A DNA stretch of 24,759 nt, from IMG/VR virus record IMGVR_UViG_3300041809_000500, positions 1 through 24,759 of that record; one strand, 5' to 3'. The DNA is from a virus. Positions 1-4,881 of the stretch are shown here, one piece after another; the stretch's first letter is position 1; every line of letters begins with the position of its first letter. Under the pieces are notes generated by a model, which did not search any database, was not told the origin of the DNA, and saw nothing but the letters and a program-made list of their open reading frames with translations. The position numbers were made by a program, and so were the translations under genes.

Positions 1-30
1 TATAAACCCGCCGCCTGCTACACTGGAACG

Positions 31-210
31 CTACGCCCAGAACGGTAGGTAGCGCGCCAACCTCCTCGATTCACCGACCGTTTCGTCCGGCTTGATGACT
101 TCGTGACACGTGGGCTCACCGGCAACGACTTCCTGCTCATTGCGACCTGCATACAGCGTCTGCCCCTTCTCGATGAGAAAGACATCGCCAACTCGGAGTA
201 GTCTGCTCAT
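31..210 (-). CDS. Small hypothetical protein, 59 aa
   Basis: No family recognised. The ATG at 208-210 is chosen because GAGGAG lies 5 nt upstream. An upstream in-frame start at 231 would have no such site and would run into the neighbouring gene. The protein is a soluble 59-aa chain containing RVGDVFLIEKGQTLY, the kind of short beta-strand segment seen in many small phage proteins. It ends with a TAG stop at 31-33. It follows the 49-aa membrane protein at 219-368 by 8 nt and is probably cotranscribed with it. The function is unknown. Confidence 0.6.
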   Translation of the reverse strand: MSRLLRVGDVFLIEKGQTLYAGRNEQEVVAGEPTCHEVIKPDETVGESRRLARYLPFWA

Positions 211-218
211 AATTCTCC

Positions 219-368
219 TCACATCACCCACGATACGGGGATGATTCCTTCGTGAACCAAGAACGCCACCGTGAAAACAGCAACGGTCGCAATAGCCGAC
301 AGCACCATCACACCGTACAGAAGGCGCTGCAATACGGGGTCCATCGACTTGTTCATATCGCCAATCAT
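219..368 (-). CDS. Tiny single-pass membrane protein, 49 aa
   Basis: This short ORF starts at ATG 366-368 and stops at TGA 219-221. The first 15 residues are polar. They are followed by about 23 hydrophobic residues (LLYGVMVLSAIATVAVF and onward to FLV), one clear transmembrane helix, and a short tail HEGIIPVSWVM. There is no Shine-Dalgarno sequence. A TATACT box ends 6 nt before the ATG, so the message may be leaderless. It lies upstream of the 59-aa gene and downstream of tRNA-Leu(TAG). Small phage membrane proteins of this type often act in lysis, superinfection immunity or host takeover, but nothing here decides between these roles. Confidence 0.5.
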   Translation of the reverse strand: MIGDMNKSMDPVLQRLLYGVMVLSAIATVAVFTVAFLVHEGIIPVSWVM

Positions 369-374
369 AACCCT

Positions 375-380
375 AGTATA
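375..380 (-). promoter_or_regulatory. Putative -10-like box (TATACT) just before a start codon
   Basis: On the minus strand GTATACTAGGGTT leads directly into the ATG at 366-368, so the hexamer is 6 nt from the start codon. It is a variant of the GTATTAG motif found ahead of other genes here. No clear TTGACA-like -35 element is seen about 17 nt upstream. The promoter role is inferred. Confidence 0.35.
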
Positions 381-422
381 CGGGGGTGTAGGGGGTTTTG
401 GCTAGTATTTTGGAGAATTTTT

Positions 423-507
423 TGGTGCCCGGAGGGGGACTCGAACCCCCACGCCTTTCAGCATACGGTTCTAAGCCGTACGCGGCTACCAATTACGCCA
501 TCCGGGC
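423..507 (-). tRNA. tRNA-Leu(TAG)
   Basis: The cloverleaf is complete. The acceptor stem is GCCCGGA/TCCGGGC with discriminator A and an encoded CCA. The D arm is GCG/CGC. The anticodon stem TACGG/CCGTA holds loop CTTAGAA (anticodon TAG, reads CUA). The variable arm is long (about 13 nt), as expected for class II leucine tRNA, and the T arm is GGGGG-TTCGAGT-CCCCC. The 5' end overlaps the last 15 nt of the DUF4031 gene. Confidence 0.93.
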
Positions 508-756
508 ACGTATTTCGCGAAGCTTCTGGATAAACGGGCGCTTATCCAATTCTATGGCTCCGAGCCTCACCGCTGCTTCGCGTCTGAACCTCAAAAGGTC
601 ATAATGCGGAAAGGACTTTGGTTGGAACCACTCACTACGCATACCGATAGCCGAAGCCATGGTGTGCAATTCTTCTACCGTATCCGCAATCATGTGGCAA
701 GCGTACCTCCACCGGCCATACTCTACTTCGCGGATAGGATCAACGTAAACGCTCAA
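493..756 (-). CDS. DUF4031 family protein, 87 aa
   Basis: The sequence fits the DUF4031 family common in phages and bacteria. The N-terminus is MSVYVD, followed by GRWRYACHMIADTVEELH, then a tryptophan-containing segment and HYDLL, and then AVRLGAIEL. The biochemical function of the family is not established. The start is TTG at 754-756, overlapping the TGA stop of a small upstream ORF (TTGA), which suggests translational coupling. No strong Shine-Dalgarno sequence is present. The TAA stop (493-495) lies inside the 5' part of tRNA-Leu(TAG), so RNase P cleavage of the tRNA precursor would remove the 3' end of this mRNA. Confidence 0.8.
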   Translation of the reverse strand: MSVYVDPIREVEYGRWRYACHMIADTVEELHTMASAIGMRSEWFQPKSFPHYDLLRFRREAAVRLGAIELDKRPFIQKLREIRARMA

Positions 757-863
757 CGTAGGCGACCAAACCGTCTGTGAATGTTTCCGTGTACTACCTT
801 ACAATGAGTCTCACAGTAGTTGTCCCCCGCAAGAGCAAATTCCGAGCCCACTCCAATAGCCAT
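753..863 (-). CDS. Possible small Cys/His protein, 36 aa
   Basis: This ORF starts at ATG 861-863. Its TGA stop overlaps the TTG start of the DUF4031 gene. The segment YCETHCKVVHGNIH carries two Cys and three His residues and could bind a metal. Open frame continues upstream past the ATG until a stop near 906, so a non-ATG start is possible. There is no convincing Shine-Dalgarno sequence. The TTGA coupling and the Cys/His pattern support it, while its size and a competing ORF in another frame (811-912) weaken it. Confidence 0.4.
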   Translation of the reverse strand: MAIGVGSEFALAGDNYCETHCKVVHGNIHRRFGRLR

Positions 864-895
864 GCGGCAATCTCTGAGGAGATATTCTCCTTTTA

Positions 896-973
896 AGAGG
901 CTCCGTTACCATCTCTTTATTAGCTAGCGTCCTGAGACTGGTAGCTGAATGGTTGAAAGATGTTGGAGCCTCT
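896..973. other. Long nested stem-loop (possible structured RNA)
   Basis: Four nested stems form one extended hairpin. AGAGGCTCC (896-904) pairs with GGAGCCTCT (965-973) over 9 bp. CATC and TTT (910-918, with a 2-nt bulge) pair with AAAGATG (956-962). TTAGCTA (920-926) pairs with 942-948 with one wobble. GTC (929-931) pairs with GAC (936-938) around the loop CTGA. No poly-T tract follows on either strand, so it is not an ordinary terminator. A second short hairpin (GGAGA-TAT-TCTCC, 878-890) lies beside it. It sits between tRNA-Ser and the DUF4031 gene. The strand is unknown because the structure is nearly symmetrical. Confidence 0.45.
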
Positions 974-1021
974 ATAGAAAGAGAAGGGACGTTTCAGTTT
1001 TGCCTTTGCTGCTTTTGCCAT
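920..1021 (-). CDS. Possible small basic peptide, 33 aa
   Basis: The ORF runs from ATG 1019-1021 to TAA 920-922. The N-terminus MAKAAKAKLKRPFSF is strongly basic and the rest is polar. There is no Shine-Dalgarno sequence. A TATTAA box (1027-1032) ends 5 nt before the ATG, the same arrangement as at the RuvC-like gene, which is the main support. Much of the ORF lies inside the stem-loop at 896-973, so the region may instead be a non-coding RNA. Confidence 0.3.
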   Translation of the reverse strand: MAKAAKAKLKRPFSFYRGSNIFQPFSYQSQDAS

Positions 1022-1026
1022 GCAGC

Positions 1027-1032
1027 TTAATA
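1027..1032 (-). promoter_or_regulatory. Putative -10-like box (TATTAA)
   Basis: GAGTATTAAGCTGC precedes the ATG at 1019-1021 on the minus strand, with 5 nt between hexamer and start codon. It lies just upstream (5') of the 896-973 structured element and just after tRNA-Ser(TGA), so it could restart transcription after the tRNA genes. Confidence 0.35.
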
Positions 1033-1041
1033 CTCAAAATT

Positions 1042-1126
1042 TGGTGGGCGAGATGGGAGTCGAACCCACAAACAACATCACAGCCTTCTCAGGACTGCCG
1101 CTTTACCTAAGTTTGCGTACTCGCCC
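1042..1126 (-). tRNA. tRNA-Ser(TGA)
   Basis: The acceptor stem is GGGCGAG/CTCGCCC with discriminator A and an encoded CCA. The D arm is CGC/GCG. The anticodon stem CAGTC/GGCTG holds loop CTGAGAA (anticodon TGA, reads UCA). The variable region is about 11 nt, short for class II but longer than class I. The T arm is GTGGG-TTCGACT-CCCAT with one G-U pair. Confidence 0.88.
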
Positions 1127-1136
1127 AATAAATTGT

Positions 1137-1217
1137 TGGTGCGTGAGACAGGACTCGAACCTGCAAAAACTCATATTCTGAGTATGAGATGTCTGCCGAA
1201 AATTGCATCACTCACGC
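1137..1217 (-). tRNA. tRNA with Leu anticodon CAG but short variable loop
   Basis: The acceptor stem is GCGTGAG/CTCACGC with an encoded CCA, and the T arm is GCAGG-TTCGAGT-CCTGT. The anticodon stem TCATA/TATGA holds loop CTCAGAA (CAG). The variable loop is only about 6 nt (GTTTTT), unlike the long arm of normal leucine tRNA, and the D stem is only 3 bp. A second, standard class II tRNA-Leu(CAG) lies at 1754-1839. The charged amino acid is therefore uncertain despite the anticodon. Confidence 0.8.
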
Positions 1218-1303
1218 ATGTTAGTGCTTCACATTTTTGCCACAGTAAGTATCCGTTTGAGCATGACATATTTTTAAGGCAATAAATGTGCCTATGCCAT
1301 AAT

Positions 1304-1381
1304 TGGTAGCCGGGATGGGATTCGAACCCACACTGTACGGTTTTTGAGACCGTCGCCTCCTGCCAATTGCGCTACCCGGCC
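1304..1381 (-). tRNA. tRNA with Leu anticodon CAA on a class I scaffold
   Basis: The acceptor stem is GGCCGGG/CCCGGCT (terminal G-U) with an encoded CCA, and the T arm is GTGGG-TTCGAAT-CCCAT. The anticodon stem ACGGT/ACCGT holds loop CTCAAAA (CAA, reads UUG). The variable loop is 5 nt, so this is class I. The anticodon arm differs little from that of bacterial tRNA-Trp (loop CTCCAAA). D-stem pairing is imperfect. Leucine identity follows from the anticodon only. Confidence 0.8.
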
Positions 1382-1389
1382 AAATTCAA

Positions 1390-1502
1390 TCACTCATAGT
1401 CGAAGTTAATCCACGTCGGCTGCACGCCAGTTCTCCGTACTCAACTGCGGGTTCTTCGCACTCCTACCGGCTCATGTGCAGTAACCGGACGAGTATGAGT
1501 GA
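1390..1502. repeat. Inverted repeat flanking a 124-nt gene-free gap
   Basis: TCACTCATA (1390-1398) and TATGAGTGA (1494-1502) are perfect inverted copies. After one mismatch the match continues inward for 3 more bases (TCG/CGA), giving 12 of 13 matching. They bracket the gap between tRNA-Leu(CAA) and the 78-aa gene. No convincing ORF or tRNA is visible inside. It could be a remnant of a lost insertion or an RNA-folding element. Confidence 0.4.
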
Positions 1503-1505
1503 ATC

Positions 1506-1742
1506 TTACCTCTCGGTTCGTTGACTTTTCGGAAGATCGAGACCCCACTTGCGATGCTCAATGTCTTCCGACTGCTGTCTTGTGACGTACAGTTCCGCAA
1601 CCCGCCATTCACCACTTTCAGGATTGTCCTTGAGTGTAATCACGGAGCCCTTTTTCACTCGGGGGTCTACCGGAATCCAAGCAATCTGTGCGTGAATACC
1701 TTTTTCCTTGCGTTGATGAAGCAATGTTTGAACAACTTCCAT
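1506..1742 (-). CDS. Small hypothetical phage protein, 78 aa
   Basis: Start ATG 1740-1742 is chosen because AAGGAAA lies about 7 nt upstream, immediately after the CCA of tRNA-Leu(CAG) at 1754. Longer in-frame starts would lie inside the tRNA. The core IAWIPVDPRVKKGSVITLKD followed by GEWRVAELYVT looks like the short 'AWIP...GEWRV' proteins seen in many phages, which have no known function. Fine spacing after the tRNA implies expression from the tRNA-containing transcript. Confidence 0.7.
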   Translation of the reverse strand: MEVVQTLLHQRKEKGIHAQIAWIPVDPRVKKGSVITLKDNPESGEWRVAELYVTRQQSEDIEHRKWGLDLPKSQRTER

Positions 1743-1753
1743 TTCGATTTCCT

Positions 1754-1839
1754 TGGTGCCCCCGAGAGGATTTGAACCTCCACCCCGTTGCCGGGACATG
1801 GACCTGAACCATGCGTGTCTGCCGTTCCACCACGAGGGC
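1754..1839 (-). tRNA. tRNA-Leu(CAG)
   Basis: The acceptor stem is GCCCTCG/CGGGGGC with one G-U pair, discriminator A and an encoded CCA. The D stem is GTG/CAC. The anticodon stem CATGG/CCATG holds loop TTCAGGT (CAG, reads CUG). The long variable arm CCC-GGCAAC-GGG is typical class II leucine, and the T arm is GGAGG-TTCAAAT-CCTCT. The GIY-YIG gene ends 4 nt upstream of its 5' end. Confidence 0.93.
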
Positions 1840-1843
1840 ACAT

Positions 1844-2482
1844 CTAAATTCTACCCCTTCTCCAACCATTCAAAATGTAAGGGGTCAAATCATCTTGTTT
1901 AACCTTGATGGCTTTTCCACCATCCGTAATCCAGCAGGTCCCATACTGTGAGTTTTTCTCTCCTGCTCTGTCTGTTAATGCCATTTTCGCTTTAGTCTCA
2001 GGTCTATGTTTTCTTCCAGTCCAAGTGCGCTTAGTGGCCCCCGAAATTTTGGCTGATACTTCAGGTTCAACGCCGTGTTCTTGAATCTGCTTTGCCCGAA
2101 CATCACTCATCATTTTATAATGTTGAGGGTCTCGATGACTCTGAGGACTATGCGATACCTTAGCTGCATTAACATAGTCCGCCAATCCTTCCCGGTTGAT
2201 GTAATCAAACCCACCTGAACCACCTTTACGAAGATTCATGCAAAGTGGATGCCATCGCCAACATTGAATCAATTCATCCTCTTTACCAAATGCTGACTCA
2301 GCATCGAGGTAAATGAACAGGACTTCCTTGCGGAAGTTTTGTTCTCCATATTTCGCAACGGCTCGTTTGATGTATGTACCAGAACCGAGGTACCCATCAT
2401 CGGGATTCTCGGTCTTGTGAACCCCGAAGTAGAACTTACCGTTAAGCAAGTTTACCGTTTTGTACACGGTATAGTATGTCAT
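1844..2482 (-). CDS. GIY-YIG homing endonuclease (Seg-like), 212 aa
   Basis: The N-terminus YYTVYKTVNLLNGKFYFGVH matches the GIY-YIG nuclease fold of T4 Seg-type free-standing endonucleases. VYK stands for GIY and YFG for YIG. GYLGSG and an acidic helix follow. The middle (GRKHRPETKAKM) resembles the NUMOD3 DNA-binding repeat, and the C-terminus carries a WITDGGKAIKV module often found in these enzymes. Such proteins cut a neighbouring allele and spread their own gene by recombination. The gene is inserted in the tRNA array, 4 nt from tRNA-Leu(CAG). Start ATG 2480-2482 has a weak AGG signal at the base of a 9-bp hairpin (2487-2518), which may restrain translation. Confidence 0.85.
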   Translation of the reverse strand: MTYYTVYKTVNLLNGKFYFGVHKTENPDDGYLGSGTYIKRAVAKYGEQNFRKEVLFIYLDAESAFGKEDELIQCWRWHPLCMNLRKGGSGGFDYINREGLADYVNAAKVSHSPQSHRDPQHYKMMSDVRAKQIQEHGVEPEVSAKISGATKRTWTGRKHRPETKAKMALTDRAGEKNSQYGTCWITDGGKAIKVKQDDLTPYILNGWRRGRI

Positions 2483-2486
2483 GAAC

Positions 2487-2518
2487 CTATCAGTACCCTC
2501 TACATAAGATACTGATAG
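2487..2518 (-). promoter_or_regulatory. Stem-loop ahead of the GIY-YIG start codon
   Basis: CTATCAGTA (minus strand, 2518-2510) pairs perfectly with TACTGATAG (2495-2487) around a 14-nt loop containing GTAGAGGG. The ATG follows 4 nt after the stem. The GATAGG signal is partly inside the stem and the loop holds another purine-rich site. This resembles the hairpins that hide the ribosome-binding site of T4 I-TevI. The function is inferred. Confidence 0.55.
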
Positions 2519-2527
2519 TCACGAATG

Positions 2528-2612
2528 TGCATGGAGTAGGATTCGAACCTACGTAGCCCCAAGGAGCGGGAGTTTTACAGACTCCTAGTTTTAACCACTC
2601 ACTCATCCATGC
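2528..2612 (-). tRNA. tRNA-Tyr(GTA)
   Basis: The acceptor stem is GCATGGA/TCCATGC with discriminator A. CCA is not encoded (ACAT follows). The anticodon stem GGAGT/ACTCC holds loop CTGTAAA (GTA). The variable arm of about 16 nt fits class II tyrosine tRNA. The T arm is GTAGG-TTCGAAT-CCTAC. Confidence 0.92.
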
Positions 2613-2618
2613 AAACTT

Positions 2619-2712
2619 TGGTGCGTCCGACAGGATTCGAACCTGTTGTGTTCACCGCTTTGGGTCTTCGGGTTACAGCCGAATGCCACTCCGCCATCGT
2701 GACCGCGAACGC
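2619..2712 (-). tRNA. Second tRNA-Tyr(GTA)
   Basis: The acceptor stem is GCGTTCG/CGGACGC (one G-U) with discriminator A and an encoded CCA. The D arm is GTCAC/GTGGC. The anticodon stem TTCGG/CCGAA holds loop CTGTAAC (GTA). The long variable arm contains ACC/GGT, and the T arm is ACAGG-TTCGAAT-CCTGT. Position 8 appears to be C rather than the near-universal U. The sequence differs clearly from the neighbouring tRNA-Tyr. Confidence 0.8.
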
Positions 2713-2721
2713 ATTTTCAAA

Positions 2722-2753
2722 CAAAACAAAAGCCGCCCAACTCGGGGGCGGCT
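2722..2753 (-). terminator. Rho-independent terminator, minus strand
   Basis: On the minus strand AGCCGCCC (2753-2746) pairs with GGGCGGCT (2738-2731) and is followed by TTTTGTTTTG. The next feature downstream is the second tRNA-Tyr, whose 5' end lies about 10 nt past the T tract. The terminator therefore separates the short unit at 2780-2891 from the tRNA array. Confidence 0.8.
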
Positions 2754-2779
2754 TCGTAATCCTTCGGACTATCGAGTGT

Positions 2780-2881
2780 TTACTCGTGAAGCCCATCGGA
2801 CACGGAGCCGTCGCTAAGCAAGTAATACAGGCTTAGGGACAGGTTCGAGTTGTTCGACAGGCGGTTCATAAATGTCCTCAT
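2780..2881 (-). CDS. Possible small ORF between promoter and terminator, 33 aa
   Basis: The ORF can start at ATG 2879-2881 (33 aa) or at ATG 2867-2869 (29 aa). The second has AGGA 5 nt upstream. It ends at TAA 2780-2782, 27 nt before the terminator at 2722-2753. The composition (MNRLSNNSNLSLSLYYLL) is unremarkable. An alternative frame across the same DNA reads as an acidic, proline-rich end (DIYEPPVEQLEPVPKP) but has no start codon. It may be a peptide, or the unit may be a small RNA. Confidence 0.3.
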   Translation of the reverse strand: MRTFMNRLSNNSNLSLSLYYLLSDGSVSDGLHE

Positions 2882-2885
2882 CTAC

Positions 2886-2891
2886 ATAATA
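2886..2891 (-). promoter_or_regulatory. Putative -10-like box (TATTAT)
   Basis: GGGGTATTATGTAG on the minus strand matches the GTATTAG-type motif of this phage. It lies 4 nt before one possible ATG (2881), with the terminator about 130 nt downstream. It would drive a very short transcript divergent from the plus-strand operon starting at 2967. Confidence 0.35.
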
Positions 2892-2966
2892 CCCCGGAAG
2901 TTGGTTTTTTGGCAACTGTTTTTCAATTTATTTTTGAATTTCCTTTCCTCTCTGTAGGAGGAACCT

Positions 2967-3749
2967 ATGCCACTGATGAAACTCGGTCGAAAGGCTGTAA
3001 AAACCGACTCAAGAACTCTGAAACTAGCTCCTTACATGAAGACGCTTGCTCCACCGCCATCACTGGTAGATTGGCTGAGGGGCGTCAAATCGTGGGGCAT
3101 GATGCTCAACGGTCCCGACTCCAACGCTCCGGCTGGAGTTCCCTCTGATGGCCTCGGGGATTGCACCATCGCCGCTGTAGGTCATGCGGTTCAAGTGTGG
3201 AGCGGAACGGCAGGAGACAGAGAAATAACTGTAGCCGATTCAGTCATACTCCAATACTACGAACAGTGGGATGGATATGTACTCGGAAATACCTCAACGG
3301 ACAACGGTGGAATTTGCCTTGACGTTCTCAACAACTGGAAAGCCCAAGGATTCCATGGTCACATGCTAACCGCCTTTGCTGACCCGGTGGTCACTAACCA
3401 CACTGAGGTCATGCAAGCGATATATCTCTTCGGTGGTGTCTATATCGGGATGAACGTCCCCAACTACATCATGAACGGTGACACGATTCCAACACTTTGG
3501 AACACTCCCAAAGCCGGGGATGACACAACCATCGCTGGTGGTCATTGTGTGTTCGCTGCTGCCTATAACAATGTTGGGGTGACATTCATTTCATGGGGTG
3601 GTGTCTACAAAATGACGTGGGCTTTTTGGGACATGTTTGTGGATGAAGCACATTGCCTTCTCGCACCAAATTGGATAACCACCAAGGGAGTAACAGTGAA
3701 GGGGTTTAATCTTGCACAACTACAAACAGACCTGTCTCAAATTACCTAA
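2967..3749 (+). CDS. Papain-like fold protein, copy 1, 260 aa
   Basis: This is the first of two tandem paralogues on the plus strand. It starts at ATG 2967 with TAGGAGGAACCT in front. GDCTIAAVGHAVQVW (Cys66) resembles the catalytic Cys helix of papain-like enzymes. GGHCV (His193) followed by VTFISWG resembles their His and Trp region. There is no signal peptide or transmembrane segment. The N-terminal block MKLGRKAVKTDSRTLKL is shared with the second copy. No exact family is recognised. A cysteine peptidase, amidase or transglutaminase-like activity, or an inactive relative, are all possible. Orientation, spacing and terminators mark it as a separately controlled accessory gene. Confidence 0.75.
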   Translation: MPLMKLGRKAVKTDSRTLKLAPYMKTLAPPPSLVDWLRGVKSWGMMLNGPDSNAPAGVPSDGLGDCTIAAVGHAVQVWSGTAGDREITVADSVILQYYEQWDGYVLGNTSTDNGGICLDVLNNWKAQGFHGHMLTAFADPVVTNHTEVMQAIYLFGGVYIGMNVPNYIMNGDTIPTLWNTPKAGDDTTIAGGHCVFAAAYNNVGVTFISWGGVYKMTWAFWDMFVDEAHCLLAPNWITTKGVTVKGFNLAQLQTDLSQIT

Positions 3750-3766
3750 CGAAAGGACAACACAAA

Positions 3767-4504
3767 ATGGCAAACTTGAAGCTAGGCCGGAAGGCCGTTA
3801 AAACGGACTCACGCACTCTGAAACTATCCCCTTATATGAAGACCCTCGCCCCGCCCCCACCTTCGGTGGACTGGACAAAAGGCATTACATCGTGGGGGAT
3901 GATGCTGAATGATACCCTCGGTTGCTGCACAATTGCTGGAGCGGCCCACGCAGTGCAAGTCTGGAGTGCAGAAGTCGGCGGTGAGGTTACCGTACCTGAC
4001 TCAACCGTTCTCCAATACTACGAACAGTGGGACGGATATGTGAACGGTGATTCTTCAACCGACAACGGGGGCATCGAACTCGATGTGCTCAACGATTGGA
4101 AGAAGAGCGGTTTCGCAGGTCACAAACTCATCGCTTACGCCGACCCGCACGTTTACAACCACACCGAAATCATGCAAGCCATCTATCTTTTCGGTGGCGT
4201 CTACATTGGAATGAATGTGCCGAACTACATTATGAGTGCCATCCCGACGCTTTGGGAAGTCCCCACAGCCGGTCAGGATGCCAACATTGATGGTGGGCAC
4301 TGTGTGTTCGTCTGCGGTTATGACAGCGTTGGAGTAACCTTCATCTCGTGGGGCAGCATCTACAAGATGACATGGGCTTACTGGGACATGTTTGTAGATG
4401 AGGCACACTGCATCCTTTCACAGGATTGGATAAACCCCAAAGGTGTAGACGTGCAGGGCTTCGCTCTCGCCCAACTTCAAACCGACCTATCGCAAATCAA
4501 CTAA
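3767..4504 (+). CDS. Papain-like fold protein, copy 2, 245 aa
   Basis: This is a paralogue of the preceding gene with long identical blocks: KLGRKAVKTDSRTLKL, LQYYEQWDGYV, MQAIYLFGGVYIGMNV, and LAQLQTDLSQI at the end. The putative catalytic Cys is Cys54 (GCCTIA) and His is His178 (GGHCV). It lacks the roughly 14-residue insert (DSNAPAGVPSD region) before the Cys that copy 1 has. It starts at ATG 3767 with AAAGGA upstream, 17 nt after copy 1, so both are one operon. The copies have diverged at the DNA level while keeping the active-site region, which suggests selection on both. A terminator follows. Confidence 0.75.
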   Translation: MANLKLGRKAVKTDSRTLKLSPYMKTLAPPPPSVDWTKGITSWGMMLNDTLGCCTIAGAAHAVQVWSAEVGGEVTVPDSTVLQYYEQWDGYVNGDSSTDNGGIELDVLNDWKKSGFAGHKLIAYADPHVYNHTEIMQAIYLFGGVYIGMNVPNYIMSAIPTLWEVPTAGQDANIDGGHCVFVCGYDSVGVTFISWGSIYKMTWAYWDMFVDEAHCILSQDWINPKGVDVQGFALAQLQTDLSQIN

Positions 4505-4519
4505 CCCCACAAACAGTGA

Positions 4520-4545
4520 GGCCACCCAAATCCGGGTGGCCTTTT
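4520..4545 (+). terminator. Rho-independent terminator, plus strand
   Basis: GGCCACCC (4520-4527) pairs with GGGTGGCC (4534-4541) around AAATCC and is followed by TTTT. It closes the two-gene plus-strand operon and faces the convergent minus-strand gene ending at 4571. Confidence 0.9.
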
Positions 4546-4570
4546 CACGTACAAGACGTGTGAGTGAACC

Positions 4571-4855
4571 CTAGCAATAGGGGTGATGGTGGTGATGGTG
4601 ATGGTGCTTGTGATGCCATTCCGTGTGATGAATGTGACGCCAGAAATCTTCACAGATTACTTCAGCGTGCTCAGGGTATGCTTGAACGAACCGAGCCCAT
4701 GCACGTTCCCTAGCTTCTTCACTGTCCGCATCACAAATCCAACCGTAGGCGATGGTTTCCCAGTATTCAACATCGTCCACCTTTGAACTAGAAGCCGGGG
4801 GCGCATCAACAGGCGGATTCTTGCTCTTCTTGTTCTTTTTGCCAAAAATGCCCAT
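4571..4855 (-). CDS. Hypothetical protein with natural polyhistidine tail, 94 aa
   Basis: Start ATG 4853-4855 has AGGAGGT 8 nt upstream, which overrides a longer in-frame start at 4909. The N-terminus is basic (MGIFGKKNKKSK), followed by a Pro/Ser/Ala linker and a short conserved-looking acidic domain (YWETIAYGWICDADSEEARE...). The C-terminus is extraordinarily histidine-rich: HIHHTEWHHKH and then a run of eight His before PYC. Such a tail can bind Ni, Zn, Co or Cu. The function is unknown. The basic N-terminus could contact nucleic acid. It is the last gene of its minus-strand block, just after the 47-aa membrane protein. Confidence 0.75.
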   Translation of the reverse strand: MGIFGKKNKKSKNPPVDAPPASSSKVDDVEYWETIAYGWICDADSEEARERAWARFVQAYPEHAEVICEDFWRHIHHTEWHHKHHHHHHHHPYC

Positions 4856-4881
4856 GTGTCTTACCTCCTCACTTAGTGATT

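Noticed and set aside
811-912. ORF of 33 codons on the minus strand (MVTEPLK...)
   Set aside because: No ribosome site. It overlaps another small frame with better support (753-863) and lies partly in a strong hairpin.
933-975. Plus-strand segment resembling the 5' half of a class II tRNA
   Set aside because: No anticodon arm or T arm follows, so at most a remnant.
2793-2910. Acidic Pro-rich frame ending ...PVPKPVLLA on the minus strand
   Set aside because: No start codon in frame. A stop occurs just upstream.
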